This document shows, in pieces, positions 40,633 to 49,623 of a stretch of 64,000 nt of DNA. The position numbers and the translations under genes were made by a program. The stretch's first letter is position 1; each line of letters opens with the position of its first letter. The DNA is from Cyanobacteria bacterium SIG30 (GTDB lineage: Bacteria; Cyanobacteriota; Vampirovibrionia; Gastranaerophilales; Gastranaerophilaceae). The notes under the pieces are model-generated. The model did not search any database. It saw only the letters and a list, made by a program, of their open reading frames with translations, and had not been told where the DNA came from. The stretch is taken from contig SUTW01000004.1 of the NCBI GenBank assembly GCA_015152475.1, forward strand, positions 1 to 64,000, read 5' to 3'.

Positions 40633-43600
40633 CTAAATTACATCTAATCTGCATTGTCTTTTATAAGGGCAGAATTTGCAGTTTTTCTCATCTTTTGTCA
40701 TATCAAATTCAAGGTTTTCAATTTTTTGAATTGTATCTTTTATTGTTTTTTCAATGTGTTCAATATCGTTCTTTTCTAAATATTTAATAACTTTTTTTGT
40801 TGTATCTTCTAAAAAGATTAGCCCACAACTTGAAACTTTTTCTCCTGTCATTTTTTCAAACACATACTTATAAAAACAAAGTTGTCTGTAATAATCGCTT
40901 TTATTTCCTTCTATATCAACTTGTTTTTCACTTGTTCTTGTTCCTGTTTTGTAATCATAAAGAGAATATGTTCCATCTTCATTTTTTTCAATTCGGTCGA
41001 TTTTTCCTGTTAGTTTGTAATTTTCATCCGTTATATTATTTACAACGAATTCTATTGCAAAAAGTTTATCAAATTCATTCTGTGCGAACTCAGGATAATA
41101 TTCTCTTATCATTTTTTCGCCTTTTTTTTCAAATTTTTCTCTCTCGGCGTCATTTGTGAAATAAGAATAATCCATAATTTTTGAAAAATCTTCAAGCATA
41201 TTGTTCAATGTCGGGTAAGAGCCGCTTTCAAGTTTCCTTTTTTCAGCATTTTCAAGTGTTTTATGAACTGCTGTACCAAAATTTGCGCTATCCCAATTTT
41301 GTTCTGCTATATTGATTTCCAAAATTGTTGAATAATAAAAAGCTCTTGGGCAATTTATATAACTATTTATAAGGCTTGGACTTATTTTAAGTTCATTAAT
41401 TTTTGCTCTTATTGTATTTTCAAGCGCTTTTTTATTATCATAGACTTGGGTTGAAATAGCTTTTTGATATTGTTTAAGATAATCATCAGAACTATATTCG
41501 AATTCTTTTTTATCAAAGTTGTAATCTGTAATTTGTGCTATATATTTTGTCAGATTTTGTGGTTTTTCTTCTTCAAAATCTGCAAAAGAAAGTGTTAAAT
41601 TATGTTTTGCACGGGTGAGTCCAACAAAAAGTAATTTTAAATTTTCAATATCGGTTTTTTCTTGTGTTTTTTCTTCTTTTGTTATGATTTTATATTTACT
41701 TTTGCCTCCTCCATTTTCTTCCCAAACTGAGGCTGTTAATTTTGGCATATAAACATAACTAAATTCACGTCCCTTCGACTTGTGGTAAGTTAAAAGTTGG
41801 ACCGCATTTTGAACTTCTACTGATGTTTTTGTTGCAATTGTGAGGTCATTTTCAAAACTCATATCAAGATGTTTTGCAAAATCATTGAGAGAAGCTGTCG
41901 GATTTAATTCCATAAGAGATGTTGCTTCATCTATTATTGTCTTTATGCCTTCGATATTTTCCAATCTGTTTTCTTCGTTTTCTAAAAAGAAATTTAAAAT
42001 ACCTGTTCTGTTTATAATTTCAATAACAGAGTTTCTTAAATTATTTGTTTTTATGTAATTTTTTAAGTAATCATATGTTTTTAGAAATTCATTGATTTTT
42101 TCTTTATCTTCAAAATCTTCCATATTTCTCATATTTGTTATGAAATCTTTTCTGTCGGTTTTTTTATGAAGATAGTTTTCGTTTAAAAGTCTATTATAAT
42201 CTTTTAAATTAATAGTGAATGGGCTTAAAAGCAATAGATAAAATAATTTGTCTGAATCAAGCACATTATTTAAAAGAGCTTTAATATAGAAGTGAATTAA
42301 AATTGATGAGCGAATAAGAAAAATATTAACTCCATCGTCGATTTGATATGGGATATTTCTTGCTTTAAGCATAGTCGCAATTGTGTTTATAAGATTTTTT
42401 TGTCTGCAAAGAATTGCAATTTCGCTTAAATTAAAGTTTTCACCTTCATTCTTTATGATGTTTTCAATATCATCTATAATTTGATTTAATTCTTGCATTT
42501 CATTGTTAAAATGCCATTTCTTAATTCTTTTGGTTTTTGCTATAATTTCTTCATTTTTAGCTATAAGTTTTTTTGAAATATTGTCATTCTTGAAAATTGG
42601 ATTATTTTCAATTCTTTTATCATTTTGTTGCATAAGCAAATAGCTTAAATCAAGAACTTCTTGCGTTGAGCGGTTGTTTTCTAATAAGCATATGACTTTC
42701 GTATCTGGGTATTTTTCTTTAAATCTTTCAACGTTATCATCCGCTGCCCCTTGGAAGCCAAAAATTATCTGGTCATCGTCTCCAACAACCATAATATTTT
42801 GCTTTTTCATATTATCTAAAAGATTAAAAATAAGTTCATTTTGCGATTTGTTTGTGTCTTGATATTCATCAACCAAAAGATAAGAATAATTGTTTGCAAT
42901 TTCATAAGTCAAGCTTGCATCATTTTCAAACGCATCAAGCACAAAATTTATCATATCTGAAAAATCTATAAGTTTGGCTTCTTGCTTTTTTTCAGAATAT
43001 AGTTTTGCAATCTCCCAAACCTCATGAGCTCTTCCTATAAGATTGTTTATTTTTTCAACCTCATTTATCATATATTTTGGGACTTTTGCGCCTCGTTGTT
43101 CTCTTAAATAGATTTCATTTTCAACTTCTTTTAATCTTTGATTATACGCAGGATTTTTATCAAGATATGAAAGATATTCTTCTTTTTCCATTCGAAGAGA
43201 ATTTATTTCTTTTGCAATTTCAATAAAGGATTTTGCAAAATGATATTTAGAAGCATTTGGTGGAACAAAATAAACAAGTTCCATCTCATCTATAACTTGT
43301 TTTATAAGCTCAAGTTCTTGCGCTTCTTTAATTGTTTTAACATCTTCGCTTACTTTTAATCTATCAGAATATTTTGAAATTATTTCATTACAAAAAGCGT
43401 GGTATGTATGGATTTTAATCCCGTTTGAAATTTCACCCGCTTCTTTTATGAGGCGTTTTTTCATTTCATTTGCTGCAGCGTTTGAAAATGTCAGACACAA
43501 AATTTCTTGTGGTTTTACGTTATTTTGCAGCATATTTTTAATTCTTTGGATTATGGTAAAGGTTTTTCCTGTTCCTGGTCCTGCAAGTACCATATATTTT

Positions 43601-43674
43601 CCATCAATTGCCTTGATGCATTCATTCTGCCTATCATTAGGCTTAATTACTTTTTTAATTTCTTCAACAACCAT
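40633..43674 (-). CDS. UvrD/Rep-family helicase fused to a PD-(D/E)XK Fe-S nuclease
   Basis: 1013 residues. Superfamily 1A helicase motifs: AGPGTGKT (31-38), LLVDEYQDTN, VVGDDDQIIFGFQGA, LTYHKSKGREF and LLFVGLTRAKH. The C-terminal 240 residues are a PD-(D/E)XK nuclease (LTGKIDRIE, then LYDYKTG) with cysteines at NCPRAF and CKFCPYKRQC that would bind a 4Fe-4S cluster, as in AddB, Dna2 and Cas4. This resembles a single-polypeptide DNA-end processing or repair enzyme, and a phage-defence role is possible. No ribosome site; leaderless promoter. Confidence 0.88.
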   Translation of the reverse strand: MVVEEIKKVIKPNDRQNECIKAIDGKYMVLAGPGTGKTFTIIQRIKNMLQNNVKPQEILCLTFSNAAANEMKKRLIKEAGEISNGIKIHTYHAFCNEIISKYSDRLKVSEDVKTIKEAQELELIKQVIDEMELVYFVPPNASKYHFAKSFIEIAKEINSLRMEKEEYLSYLDKNPAYNQRLKEVENEIYLREQRGAKVPKYMINEVEKINNLIGRAHEVWEIAKLYSEKKQEAKLIDFSDMINFVLDAFENDASLTYEIANNYSYLLVDEYQDTNKSQNELIFNLLDNMKKQNIMVVGDDDQIIFGFQGAADDNVERFKEKYPDTKVICLLENNRSTQEVLDLSYLLMQQNDKRIENNPIFKNDNISKKLIAKNEEIIAKTKRIKKWHFNNEMQELNQIIDDIENIIKNEGENFNLSEIAILCRQKNLINTIATMLKARNIPYQIDDGVNIFLIRSSILIHFYIKALLNNVLDSDKLFYLLLLSPFTINLKDYNRLLNENYLHKKTDRKDFITNMRNMEDFEDKEKINEFLKTYDYLKNYIKTNNLRNSVIEIINRTGILNFFLENEENRLENIEGIKTIIDEATSLMELNPTASLNDFAKHLDMSFENDLTIATKTSVEVQNAVQLLTYHKSKGREFSYVYMPKLTASVWEENGGGKSKYKIITKEEKTQEKTDIENLKLLFVGLTRAKHNLTLSFADFEEEKPQNLTKYIAQITDYNFDKKEFEYSSDDYLKQYQKAISTQVYDNKKALENTIRAKINELKISPSLINSYINCPRAFYYSTILEINIAEQNWDSANFGTAVHKTLENAEKRKLESGSYPTLNNMLEDFSKIMDYSYFTNDAEREKFEKKGEKMIREYYPEFAQNEFDKLFAIEFVVNNITDENYKLTGKIDRIEKNEDGTYSLYDYKTGTRTSEKQVDIEGNKSDYYRQLCFYKYVFEKMTGEKVSSCGLIFLEDTTKKVIKYLEKNDIEHIEKTIKDTIQKIENLEFDMTKDEKNCKFCPYKRQCRLDVI

Positions 43675-43680
43675 AATTTT

Positions 43681-43709
43681 ATTATAGTTTAAATTTCTTT
43701 ATTTGTTAA
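43681..43709 (-). promoter_or_regulatory. Promoter of the helicase-nuclease gene, predicted leaderless
   Basis: Minus strand TTAACA (43709-43704), 17-nt spacer, TATAAT (43686-43681), then AAAATT and the ATG at 43674. Confidence 0.75.
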
Positions 43710-43724
43710 TATTTAACAATAAAT

Positions 43725-43744
43725 AAAAGCCCCATAAGGGGCTT
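43725..43744 (-). terminator. Intrinsic terminator of the CHAP-domain gene
   Basis: Minus strand AAGCCCC-TTAT-GGGGCTT followed by TTATTTATT. Confidence 0.85.
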
Positions 43745-43769
43745 AAGAAAGGGAAATTTTTTATAAAAC

Positions 43770-46175
43770 TTACGCTGGTAAAAATACTCTGTAAGTTGTC
43801 GGATAATTGTAGTTTATATTTCCTGTAAAATCACTTATTTCGTGGCCGTTGCCGTCAGAAATAAACACATGGCCATAAGGTTTTTGGCTACTTGATGACC
43901 AGCTTACGATAGCACCTGCCGGAAGATTTTTAAGGTCAGCTCTGTTTGGGTATTCATCTGTAACTTCAACCCAATCTTCTTTGTTTGAAAGTACATTTGC
44001 ATAGTCGCAACCATTTCCACGAGTTGAATAGCCAAATGCTTTATTTATGGCTTGCGAAACTCCAGTTGCGCAATATCCATTTGCGACATGGTCATTGCCG
44101 TAAAGTTCTAATGCGGCGTCAGCTAGGGCTTTACCTCTTTTTTCGTCATACATGCCTGAAGATTTTAATTGGTTTTGCTTTTTAATTTCTTCAGCTTTGA
44201 TTTCGTTGATTTTTGCATCAATTTCTGTAATAGCGGTTTTTGTCGCAGTTATTTTTTCTTGTATAGAATTTATTTTTTCTTGTTTTGTTGTTTCTAAATC
44301 TTTTTCAGCTTCTTGCCAAGCTTTAAGCGTTGATTTAATTTCATCATTGTTTAAAGACCAGACTTCCATTGATTCTGCCAAATTTTCTTTTGTTGTTTGA
44401 AGCTCTTGTTCTTTATCTTGAAGTTCTTTTAATTTTTCATCATTTTCACTTTTTTGTGTTTTTAAAGCTTCAAGTTCTTCTTTTGCAGTGTTTATTTCAT
44501 TTTCTTTTGTTTGAATTTGCTTTTTAAGTTCAGCTTTTTTACTTGCAATTTTATCTTTGTTGTATTCATTTTCTTCAGTAGCTTCAATGCTTGATAAACT
44601 TTGTTGAAGAGCTGATTTATTGCTTTCTAAACCTGTTATTGAACTTTCTTTTTCAAAGATAGCTTGGTCATTTTCGCTTATTTTTGTTTGAACTTCTTGA
44701 ATTTGAGTTTTATTTTCTGATATAGCTTTTTCATTTTCATCTTGCTTGTTTTTAATGTATTTAACAATTGGATTTTTGCTTGAATCGCAAGCTTTATCGT
44801 ATTCTTCTTTTGTTTTATTTACATTTTCTTGTTTTGCTTTAATTTCTTCGTCAGAGCCGTTGTGTACTTTTTGTAAATCTTCATTTAGTGAAGATAATTC
44901 GTTTGTTTTTTCCGTTTTTTGTTTTTCAAGTTCTTGGATTTTGTCTGCATTTGTTGGCTCTTTTACTTGAGTTGTCGTGTGTGTTGCAACAGATGGAGTA
45001 TAGCTAACAGTTTTTGGTTGATAAATTGAACTTGTTGTGACTGGTTCATTAACTACAGTTTCTTCATCACTAACACTGTCAGTTTTACTTGTTTCTTTTT
45101 CAGCGCTTATTTCTTTTTCATAATCGTCAATTTGATTTTTGAAAAGTGATTCAATATCTTTTGCTTCAAGTGCTTTTAAAGAACCAGCTGTGCCAACTAA
45201 TTTTTTTAATTCGTCTCCACTAATTATGCCATCACAGTTGACATCAAGAGTGTCAAAAAGTTCGCCGTAGCCAATGCTTTTCCCAATTTCAGCTAATTTA
45301 GGGCTCATTTGTAATAACTTTATGAAATCTTGTAGGTCAACTGTTTCAGCATCTTCTATTTCCGTATTTTCTTTCTCATCTATGGCTTCTTCAGCTTTTG
45401 TTTCTTCTATTTGTTCTTCGTTATTTACTTGTTCTCCTTCTTTTATTTCTTTATTTTCAATTGTTTCCTTTGTTTCTTCTTCTGAAACATTTTCTTCAAT
45501 TTCGTCATTTTCTTTTTTGTTATTTGAAATTTTAGTTGAAGTTACTAAACCAAAACTAATTTTTGTATTTTCGCTTGGTGTATTAGTTATAGGTTTAGCT
45601 TCATCTTCATAATTTATTTCTTTTGAGAATTGATTTGTTTCTTCTTCAATTTCATCATATTGAATGTTTATATCATCTTCAAAAGTTGGTTTAACTTCGA
45701 TTGTTATGTTTTGAATATTTTTTTCGACAGGTATTTCTTCAAAAGTTTCAATACCTGACAGAGTAACGGTTTCTTTTTCGACCGGAATTTCAGTTTTTTC
45801 TTCTGCATATGTTATTTCAGCATTTTCCTCTGCTTTTTCGCTTATAACATTTTCCGTATCAGAATTTTCATCTGCGATAATTTCTTCTTCTGCAACTTCA
45901 TTTGGAACAGCAACAGTATCTGTTACGGTTTCTTCAACAGGAACATCTTCTGTTGCAGATTCATTTTGAATTTCAGTTTCTTCAACAACAACATCTTGTG
46001 TTGTTTCATCTAATTCTTCAAATTCAACAAAATTGTTTTCGTCAATAGTGTTATTAAGTTCAACAGTTGTGTTTTCAGCTGGTTTAACTTCTATTTCAGC
46101 TGATACAACTTCACCTTGCACTTCTTTAATTTTAATAAGTTCACTATTTGTTACGCCGGAGACATTCATTCCCAT
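43770..46175 (-). CDS. Coiled-coil protein with EF-hand and C-terminal CHAP-like domain
   Basis: 801 residues. An acidic, Glu/Val/Thr-repetitive N-terminus (about 1-280), an EF-hand-like calcium loop DVNCDGIISGDEL, a long coiled coil (about 410-670, many KTQKSENDEKLKELQ-like heptads) and a C-terminal CHAP-like cysteine peptidase/amidase domain: NGYCATGVSQAINKAFG holds the Cys, LPAGAIVSW and GHVFISDGNGHEISDF the His. CHAP enzymes cut peptidoglycan, yet there is no signal peptide. The start at 46175 (MGMNVSGVTN) has AAAGGG upstream; the GTG at 46208 is an alternative. Confidence 0.75.
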   Translation of the reverse strand: MGMNVSGVTNSELIKIKEVQGEVVSAEIEVKPAENTTVELNNTIDENNFVEFEELDETTQDVVVEETEIQNESATEDVPVEETVTDTVAVPNEVAEEEIIADENSDTENVISEKAEENAEITYAEEKTEIPVEKETVTLSGIETFEEIPVEKNIQNITIEVKPTFEDDINIQYDEIEEETNQFSKEINYEDEAKPITNTPSENTKISFGLVTSTKISNNKKENDEIEENVSEEETKETIENKEIKEGEQVNNEEQIEETKAEEAIDEKENTEIEDAETVDLQDFIKLLQMSPKLAEIGKSIGYGELFDTLDVNCDGIISGDELKKLVGTAGSLKALEAKDIESLFKNQIDDYEKEISAEKETSKTDSVSDEETVVNEPVTTSSIYQPKTVSYTPSVATHTTTQVKEPTNADKIQELEKQKTEKTNELSSLNEDLQKVHNGSDEEIKAKQENVNKTKEEYDKACDSSKNPIVKYIKNKQDENEKAISENKTQIQEVQTKISENDQAIFEKESSITGLESNKSALQQSLSSIEATEENEYNKDKIASKKAELKKQIQTKENEINTAKEELEALKTQKSENDEKLKELQDKEQELQTTKENLAESMEVWSLNNDEIKSTLKAWQEAEKDLETTKQEKINSIQEKITATKTAITEIDAKINEIKAEEIKKQNQLKSSGMYDEKRGKALADAALELYGNDHVANGYCATGVSQAINKAFGYSTRGNGCDYANVLSNKEDWVEVTDEYPNRADLKNLPAGAIVSWSSSSQKPYGHVFISDGNGHEISDFTGNINYNYPTTYRVFLPA

Positions 46176-46259
46176 TTCTAATTTCCCTTTTTTTATATTT
46201 ATCGTCACATTTATCTTATAAATTAAGGGAAGTGAAACTTTATTTTACAATTCGTAACA

Positions 46260-47099
46260 TTATCCTTTAACGGCACCTTCTGTTTTGCCTGAAATAAAGT
46301 ATTTTTGCATTGAAATAAAAAATATTAAAATTGGGATAATTGAAATCATGCTTCCTGCTGCAATTAGTCTGTAATTTGCGCTAAATGCTCCTGATAAATT
46401 GTTTATTCCAACCGGCAAAGTAAGCAGAGTATCGTTTGTCAAAACAATTGATGGCCACAAAAATTCTCCCCAGCTTCCAATAAATGTAAATATGGCAAGC
46501 ACTGCAAGAGAAGGGCTTATAAGTGGTAATAAAATTTTATAAAATATTTGAAAATAATTACATCCATCTATGATAGCGCTTTCTTCAAGTTCTCTTGGTA
46601 TTGCAAGAAAAGCCTGTCTCAATAAAAATATTCCAAACGCGTTTACTGCAAAAGGCAATATCAGACCAAGAAACCCCATAAATGCACCATTATTGTCAGT
46701 TAAATTAAGTTTTAAGACAATGATATAAATTGGCAACATTATAGCTTGAAATGGAATCATCATTGTTGCAAGAATGGCGAAAAATGTTGTTTTTTTGCCT
46801 TTAAATTCCATTCTTGCCAAAGGATATGCGGCAAGCGACGACAATATTAAATTTAAAATTACTGTAAAAAACGCCACAATAAAACTATTTATAACGTATT
46901 TTAAAATAGGTACTAGTTTTAAGACTTCTTTAAAATTTGCAAAAGTTGGACTTTCTGGGAAAAATATCGGAGGATATGCAAAAATGTTCTCACTTGCGCC
47001 TTTCATTGCAGTTGAGGTTAGCCAGATAAAAGGCAACAAACATAAAAAGCAAACTAAAATTAATATTGAATGTATTAAAAAGCCTTTTAAAAATTTCAT
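46260..47099 (-). CDS. Sugar ABC transporter permease (MalG/UgpE type)
   Basis: 279 residues, six helices, with the EAA loop EESAIIDGCNYFQIFYKILL (the cytoplasmic ATPase contact) near residue 190. It pairs with the upstream MalF/UgpA-type permease, whose stop overlaps this start (ATGA). No substrate-binding protein or ATPase is encoded alongside, so both must come from elsewhere. Confidence 0.9.
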   Translation of the reverse strand: MKFLKGFLIHSILILVCFLCLLPFIWLTSTAMKGASENIFAYPPIFFPESPTFANFKEVLKLVPILKYVINSFIVAFFTVILNLILSSLAAYPLARMEFKGKKTTFFAILATMMIPFQAIMLPIYIIVLKLNLTDNNGAFMGFLGLILPFAVNAFGIFLLRQAFLAIPRELEESAIIDGCNYFQIFYKILLPLISPSLAVLAIFTFIGSWGEFLWPSIVLTNDTLLTLPVGINNLSGAFSANYRLIAAGSMISIIPILIFFISMQKYFISGKTEGAVKG

Positions 47100-47968
47100 A
47101 CTTTGTATTTTCCTTTCTCAAAAACAAAAATGTTTAAAGCGGAAAACACCAGAACTATTAAAAGTAAAATAACGCAAGCAGCAGAAGCTACTCCAAGGTC
47201 AAGGTTTTCAAATGCTTTTTCATATATGTAATAAACCATAGTTTTTGTTGAGTTTAAAGGTCCGCCCCTTGTAATTACATATATTTCAACAAAAACCTTC
47301 AGGGCGGAAATCGAACTTATTGTCGAAACAAGCGCAATTGTCGGCATTATGTGGGGGATTGTGACGGTTAAATGTTTTGTAATTTCATCTGCTCCGTCAA
47401 CTTCCGCAGCTTCGTATAAGTCATTTGGCACACTCATCAGCCCTGCCAAATAAATCATCATATAATAACCAATACCCTTAAAAATTGTCACAAGCGCAAC
47501 TGAAATCATCGCGACATTTGGGTCTGTTAGCCAACCTAATGGCTTTATATGCAGAAGTTCCAGAAAATAATTTAAAAGCCCATTTGGTGCATATAACCAT
47601 TTAAAAGCTATTGCAACAACAACAATTGATATAACAACAGGCAGATAAATTAAAAGCTTGTAAATTGTTTTTCCTTTGATTTTTTGATTTACTAAAATCG
47701 CTAAAAATAAAGGAAAAATCACCAAAAACGGAACGCATAAAATTAAAAAATAAAAAGTATTTAATATTGTTTTTAAAAAAACCGGTGATTTTAAAATAGT
47801 TATGTAATTTTGAAAAGCAACAAAACTTGGCGAATAAATATCCAGTGAATAATCCTGAAAACTTAAAATTATTGTTTGAAAAAATGGTATAAAGAAAAAA
47901 ACTGTCAAAATAACGCCCGCAGGCATTAAAAAAATATAAGGCACAAATTTATTTTGAAATTTTTGCAT
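47096..47968 (-). CDS. Sugar ABC transporter permease (MalF/UgpA type)
   Basis: 290 residues, six helices, EAA loop with DLYEAAEVDGADEITKHLTV. The first helix starts at residue 12 (YIFLMPAGVILTVFF). This family imports di/oligosaccharides or glycerol-3-phosphate. No ribosome site precedes the ATG; TATTAT ends 6 nt before it, predicting a leaderless message. Confidence 0.9.
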   Translation of the reverse strand: MQKFQNKFVPYIFLMPAGVILTVFFFIPFFQTIILSFQDYSLDIYSPSFVAFQNYITILKSPVFLKTILNTFYFLILCVPFLVIFPLFLAILVNQKIKGKTIYKLLIYLPVVISIVVVAIAFKWLYAPNGLLNYFLELLHIKPLGWLTDPNVAMISVALVTIFKGIGYYMMIYLAGLMSVPNDLYEAAEVDGADEITKHLTVTIPHIMPTIALVSTISSISALKVFVEIYVITRGGPLNSTKTMVYYIYEKAFENLDLGVASAACVILLLIVLVFSALNIFVFEKGKYKV

Positions 47969-47974
47969 ATTTCA

Positions 47975-48003
47975 ATAATAAAACATTTAAGCCGTGATGT
48001 CTA
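47975..48003 (-). promoter_or_regulatory. Promoter of the permease pair, predicted leaderless
   Basis: Minus strand TAGACA (48003-47998), 17-nt spacer, TATTAT (47980-47975), then TGAAAT and the ATG at 47968. The -35 lies inside the end of the 52-residue ORF upstream. Confidence 0.65.
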
Positions 48004-48145
48004 ATTTTTTTTGGTCCTGAGTTTGTTTCAGCGCACCTTGCTGTATTATTGCAAGTTGCTCATTTTTAATTTTTTCGTTTTCCTCTCTTACAAAATTGTA
48101 AGTTTCTCTTGGCGGAATATTTTTAAAACCATTTACTTGTATCAT
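47987..48145 (-). CDS. Possible 52-residue protein
   Basis: ATG at 48145 with GGGTGA upstream opens 52 codons ending TAA at 47987. The product starts MIQVNGFKNIPPRE and ends with a polar helix (EENEKIKNEQLAIIQQ), with ordinary codon use for this contig. No family known. It lies between tRNA-Ser and the permease promoter, with nothing else to explain the space. Confidence 0.5.
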   Translation of the reverse strand: MIQVNGFKNIPPRETYNFVREENEKIKNEQLAIIQQGALKQTQDQKKLDITA

Positions 48146-48187
48146 AATTCACCCGTTCATATAAAACATGAAATTCATATTTTTTGC

Positions 48188-48216
48188 TAGTCAAAATAAA
48201 AGTTTTGTGCTATTAT
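48188..48216 (+). promoter_or_regulatory. Promoter of tRNA-Ser
   Basis: TAGTCA (48188-48193), 17-nt spacer, TATTAT (48211-48216) preceded by TGC (extended -10). Confidence 0.6.
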
Positions 48217-48231
48217 TAAATTGTCGCTTTT

Positions 48232-48320
48232 GGAGAAGTGGCTGAGTGGCTGAAAGCGGCACCCTGCTAAGGTGTTAAGTGGAGTAATCTGCTTCCAGGG
48301 TTCGAATCCCTGCTTCTCCG
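48232..48320 (+). tRNA. tRNA-Ser (GCT)
   Basis: 89 nt: acceptor GGAGAAG/CTTCTCC, discriminator G as in tRNA-Ser, anticodon loop CTGCTAA with GCT at 48266-48268, long variable arm, T-arm GGTTCGAATCC. CCA is not encoded. Confidence 0.97.
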
Positions 48321-48326
48321 AATTTT

Positions 48327-48352
48327 AATCCCGCCAATTAGGCGGGATTTTT
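48327..48352 (+). terminator. Intrinsic terminator of tRNA-Ser
   Basis: AATCCCGCC / GGCGGGATT stem, loop AATTA, T-run after. Confidence 0.88.
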
Positions 48353-48375
48353 AGTGGGGTTTTTGTTAACAAACA

Positions 48376-48404
48376 GTCTTGCAGTTTTAACAATTGTCTT
48401 GCAG
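48376..48404. repeat. Two direct copies of GTCTTGCAG
   Basis: Copies at 48376-48384 and 48396-48404 (period 20 bp) in the space between tRNA-Ser and the restriction-modification genes. No role assigned. Confidence 0.5.
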
Positions 48405-48474
48405 GTTGAGAAAAAGTGTCAAATGGTTTCATTGCAAAAAGCATACAGAAGCTTTATAGAAAACAATTATAAGC

Positions 48475-49623
48475 TTATATCCTATCACTATAAGGTAAAG
48501 AATTGATGTAGTCTTCCATAAACTGCCAGTCTGGAATGTAACCGTTATCAGAGTACGTATGACTATCATCAATAACAGGATTTCCGTTACCATATCTTTT
48601 AATTGGCAGCTTTAATAAAGTATCTTTAATCAAATCCATTCGGTATGCCCTACCATAGCAATATCTAATTCCTTCTTGTGCAAATAAGGTTCTAAAGAAA
48701 AGACCTCTCTTTATGTTTAACCAATCAGCACGTAATACTACCATGTGGTCGCCAGCTATAAACTTTTCATTCTGGTAAAACACAGTTGCTGTTGTATCGC
48801 CAATGGTTATGCAGTTGGCTTCTTCTAGTCCTTCATATCTTGTATCTTTATCAACAGTAATATCAACACCGTTATTACAATCTGTTCTGGATACAAAGTG
48901 AATACCTTTATCAACTTCAACAACTTCTTCTTTTGTATGTGCTTTAGCTTTATATATCTTATTAAACAAATCCGATACTTTGAATTCTTCCCAGTTGTCT
49001 ACATCTAAATCTTTAACATTCCCAGCCTTAACTTTAGTTGTAATTGGTTTGTGGTGTAATGACTTGATGTAATCTTCCATAAACTGCCAGTCTGGGATAT
49101 ATCCTTCATCAGAATAAGTTCTGTTTTCATCTATAACAGGGATGTTGTCTTCATTATATTTAATTGGCAATTTGATTATTGACATTCCAAACTTCTTAAC
49201 ATCATGGGGTTTTCTTCCATAATTCCATCTATATTTATCCATCATTATAACAACACAAAGAAACTGCCCTATATACTCGTCCATTGTATGATGTTTTAAG
49301 CACAATTGAGTTATATCATGACTACATGTAAATTGTGTCTTTTGATAAAAGGCATTACATACTGAACCATTAACTGTTACTGCAATACAATTAGCTGAAA
49401 ATAGTTTATTTTCAAGTGTGTTATCTGGCTCTCCGACTTTATCCCAACTAATAATATCGTTAAGTGAATAATATTCCGTTACACCATTATTATTTTCTGT
49501 TGAAGCCAAGAACGGTATTGTACCTACTTCTGAATGTTCAGGTTTCTTGTTAAAAAAACCACCTTTCAAAGTAAATACTTTATTTAATCTAAACTCTTTC
49601 CAATCTTGTACATTTAATTCCAT
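48475..49623 (-). CDS. Restriction-modification specificity (S) subunit
   Basis: 382 residues in two similar halves, each a target-recognition domain followed by a conserved block: YIPDWQFMEDYI occurs at about residues 174 and 367, and WKEFRLNKVFTL / WEEFKVSDLFNK open each half. This is the architecture of type I/IIB S subunits, which read a bipartite DNA target. It overlaps the end of the methylase gene by 10 nt and has no clear ribosome site, so it is translationally coupled. Confidence 0.85.
   Translation of the reverse strand: MELNVQDWKEFRLNKVFTLKGGFFNKKPEHSEVGTIPFLASTENNNGVTEYYSLNDIISWDKVGEPDNTLENKLFSANCIAVTVNGSVCNAFYQKTQFTCSHDITQLCLKHHTMDEYIGQFLCVVIMMDKYRWNYGRKPHDVKKFGMSIIKLPIKYNEDNIPVIDENRTYSDEGYIPDWQFMEDYIKSLHHKPITTKVKAGNVKDLDVDNWEEFKVSDLFNKIYKAKAHTKEEVVEVDKGIHFVSRTDCNNGVDITVDKDTRYEGLEEANCITIGDTTATVFYQNEKFIAGDHMVVLRADWLNIKRGLFFRTLFAQEGIRYCYGRAYRMDLIKDTLLKLPIKRYGNGNPVIDDSHTYSDNGYIPDWQFMEDYINSLPYSDRI

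Noticed and set aside
45274-45612. Ser-rich plus-strand frame opposite the CHAP-domain gene
   Set aside because: Complement of GAA/GAG-rich coding sequence gives Ser/Phe-rich frames; no start signals.
43770-46175. Dockerin of a cellulosome
   Set aside because: There is only one EF-hand-like loop rather than a paired 22-residue repeat, and no signal peptide or cohesin partner.
48423-48506. 27-codon plus-strand ORF near the direct repeats
   Set aside because: Too short, runs into the convergent S gene, no ribosome site; may be a remnant but cannot be supported.
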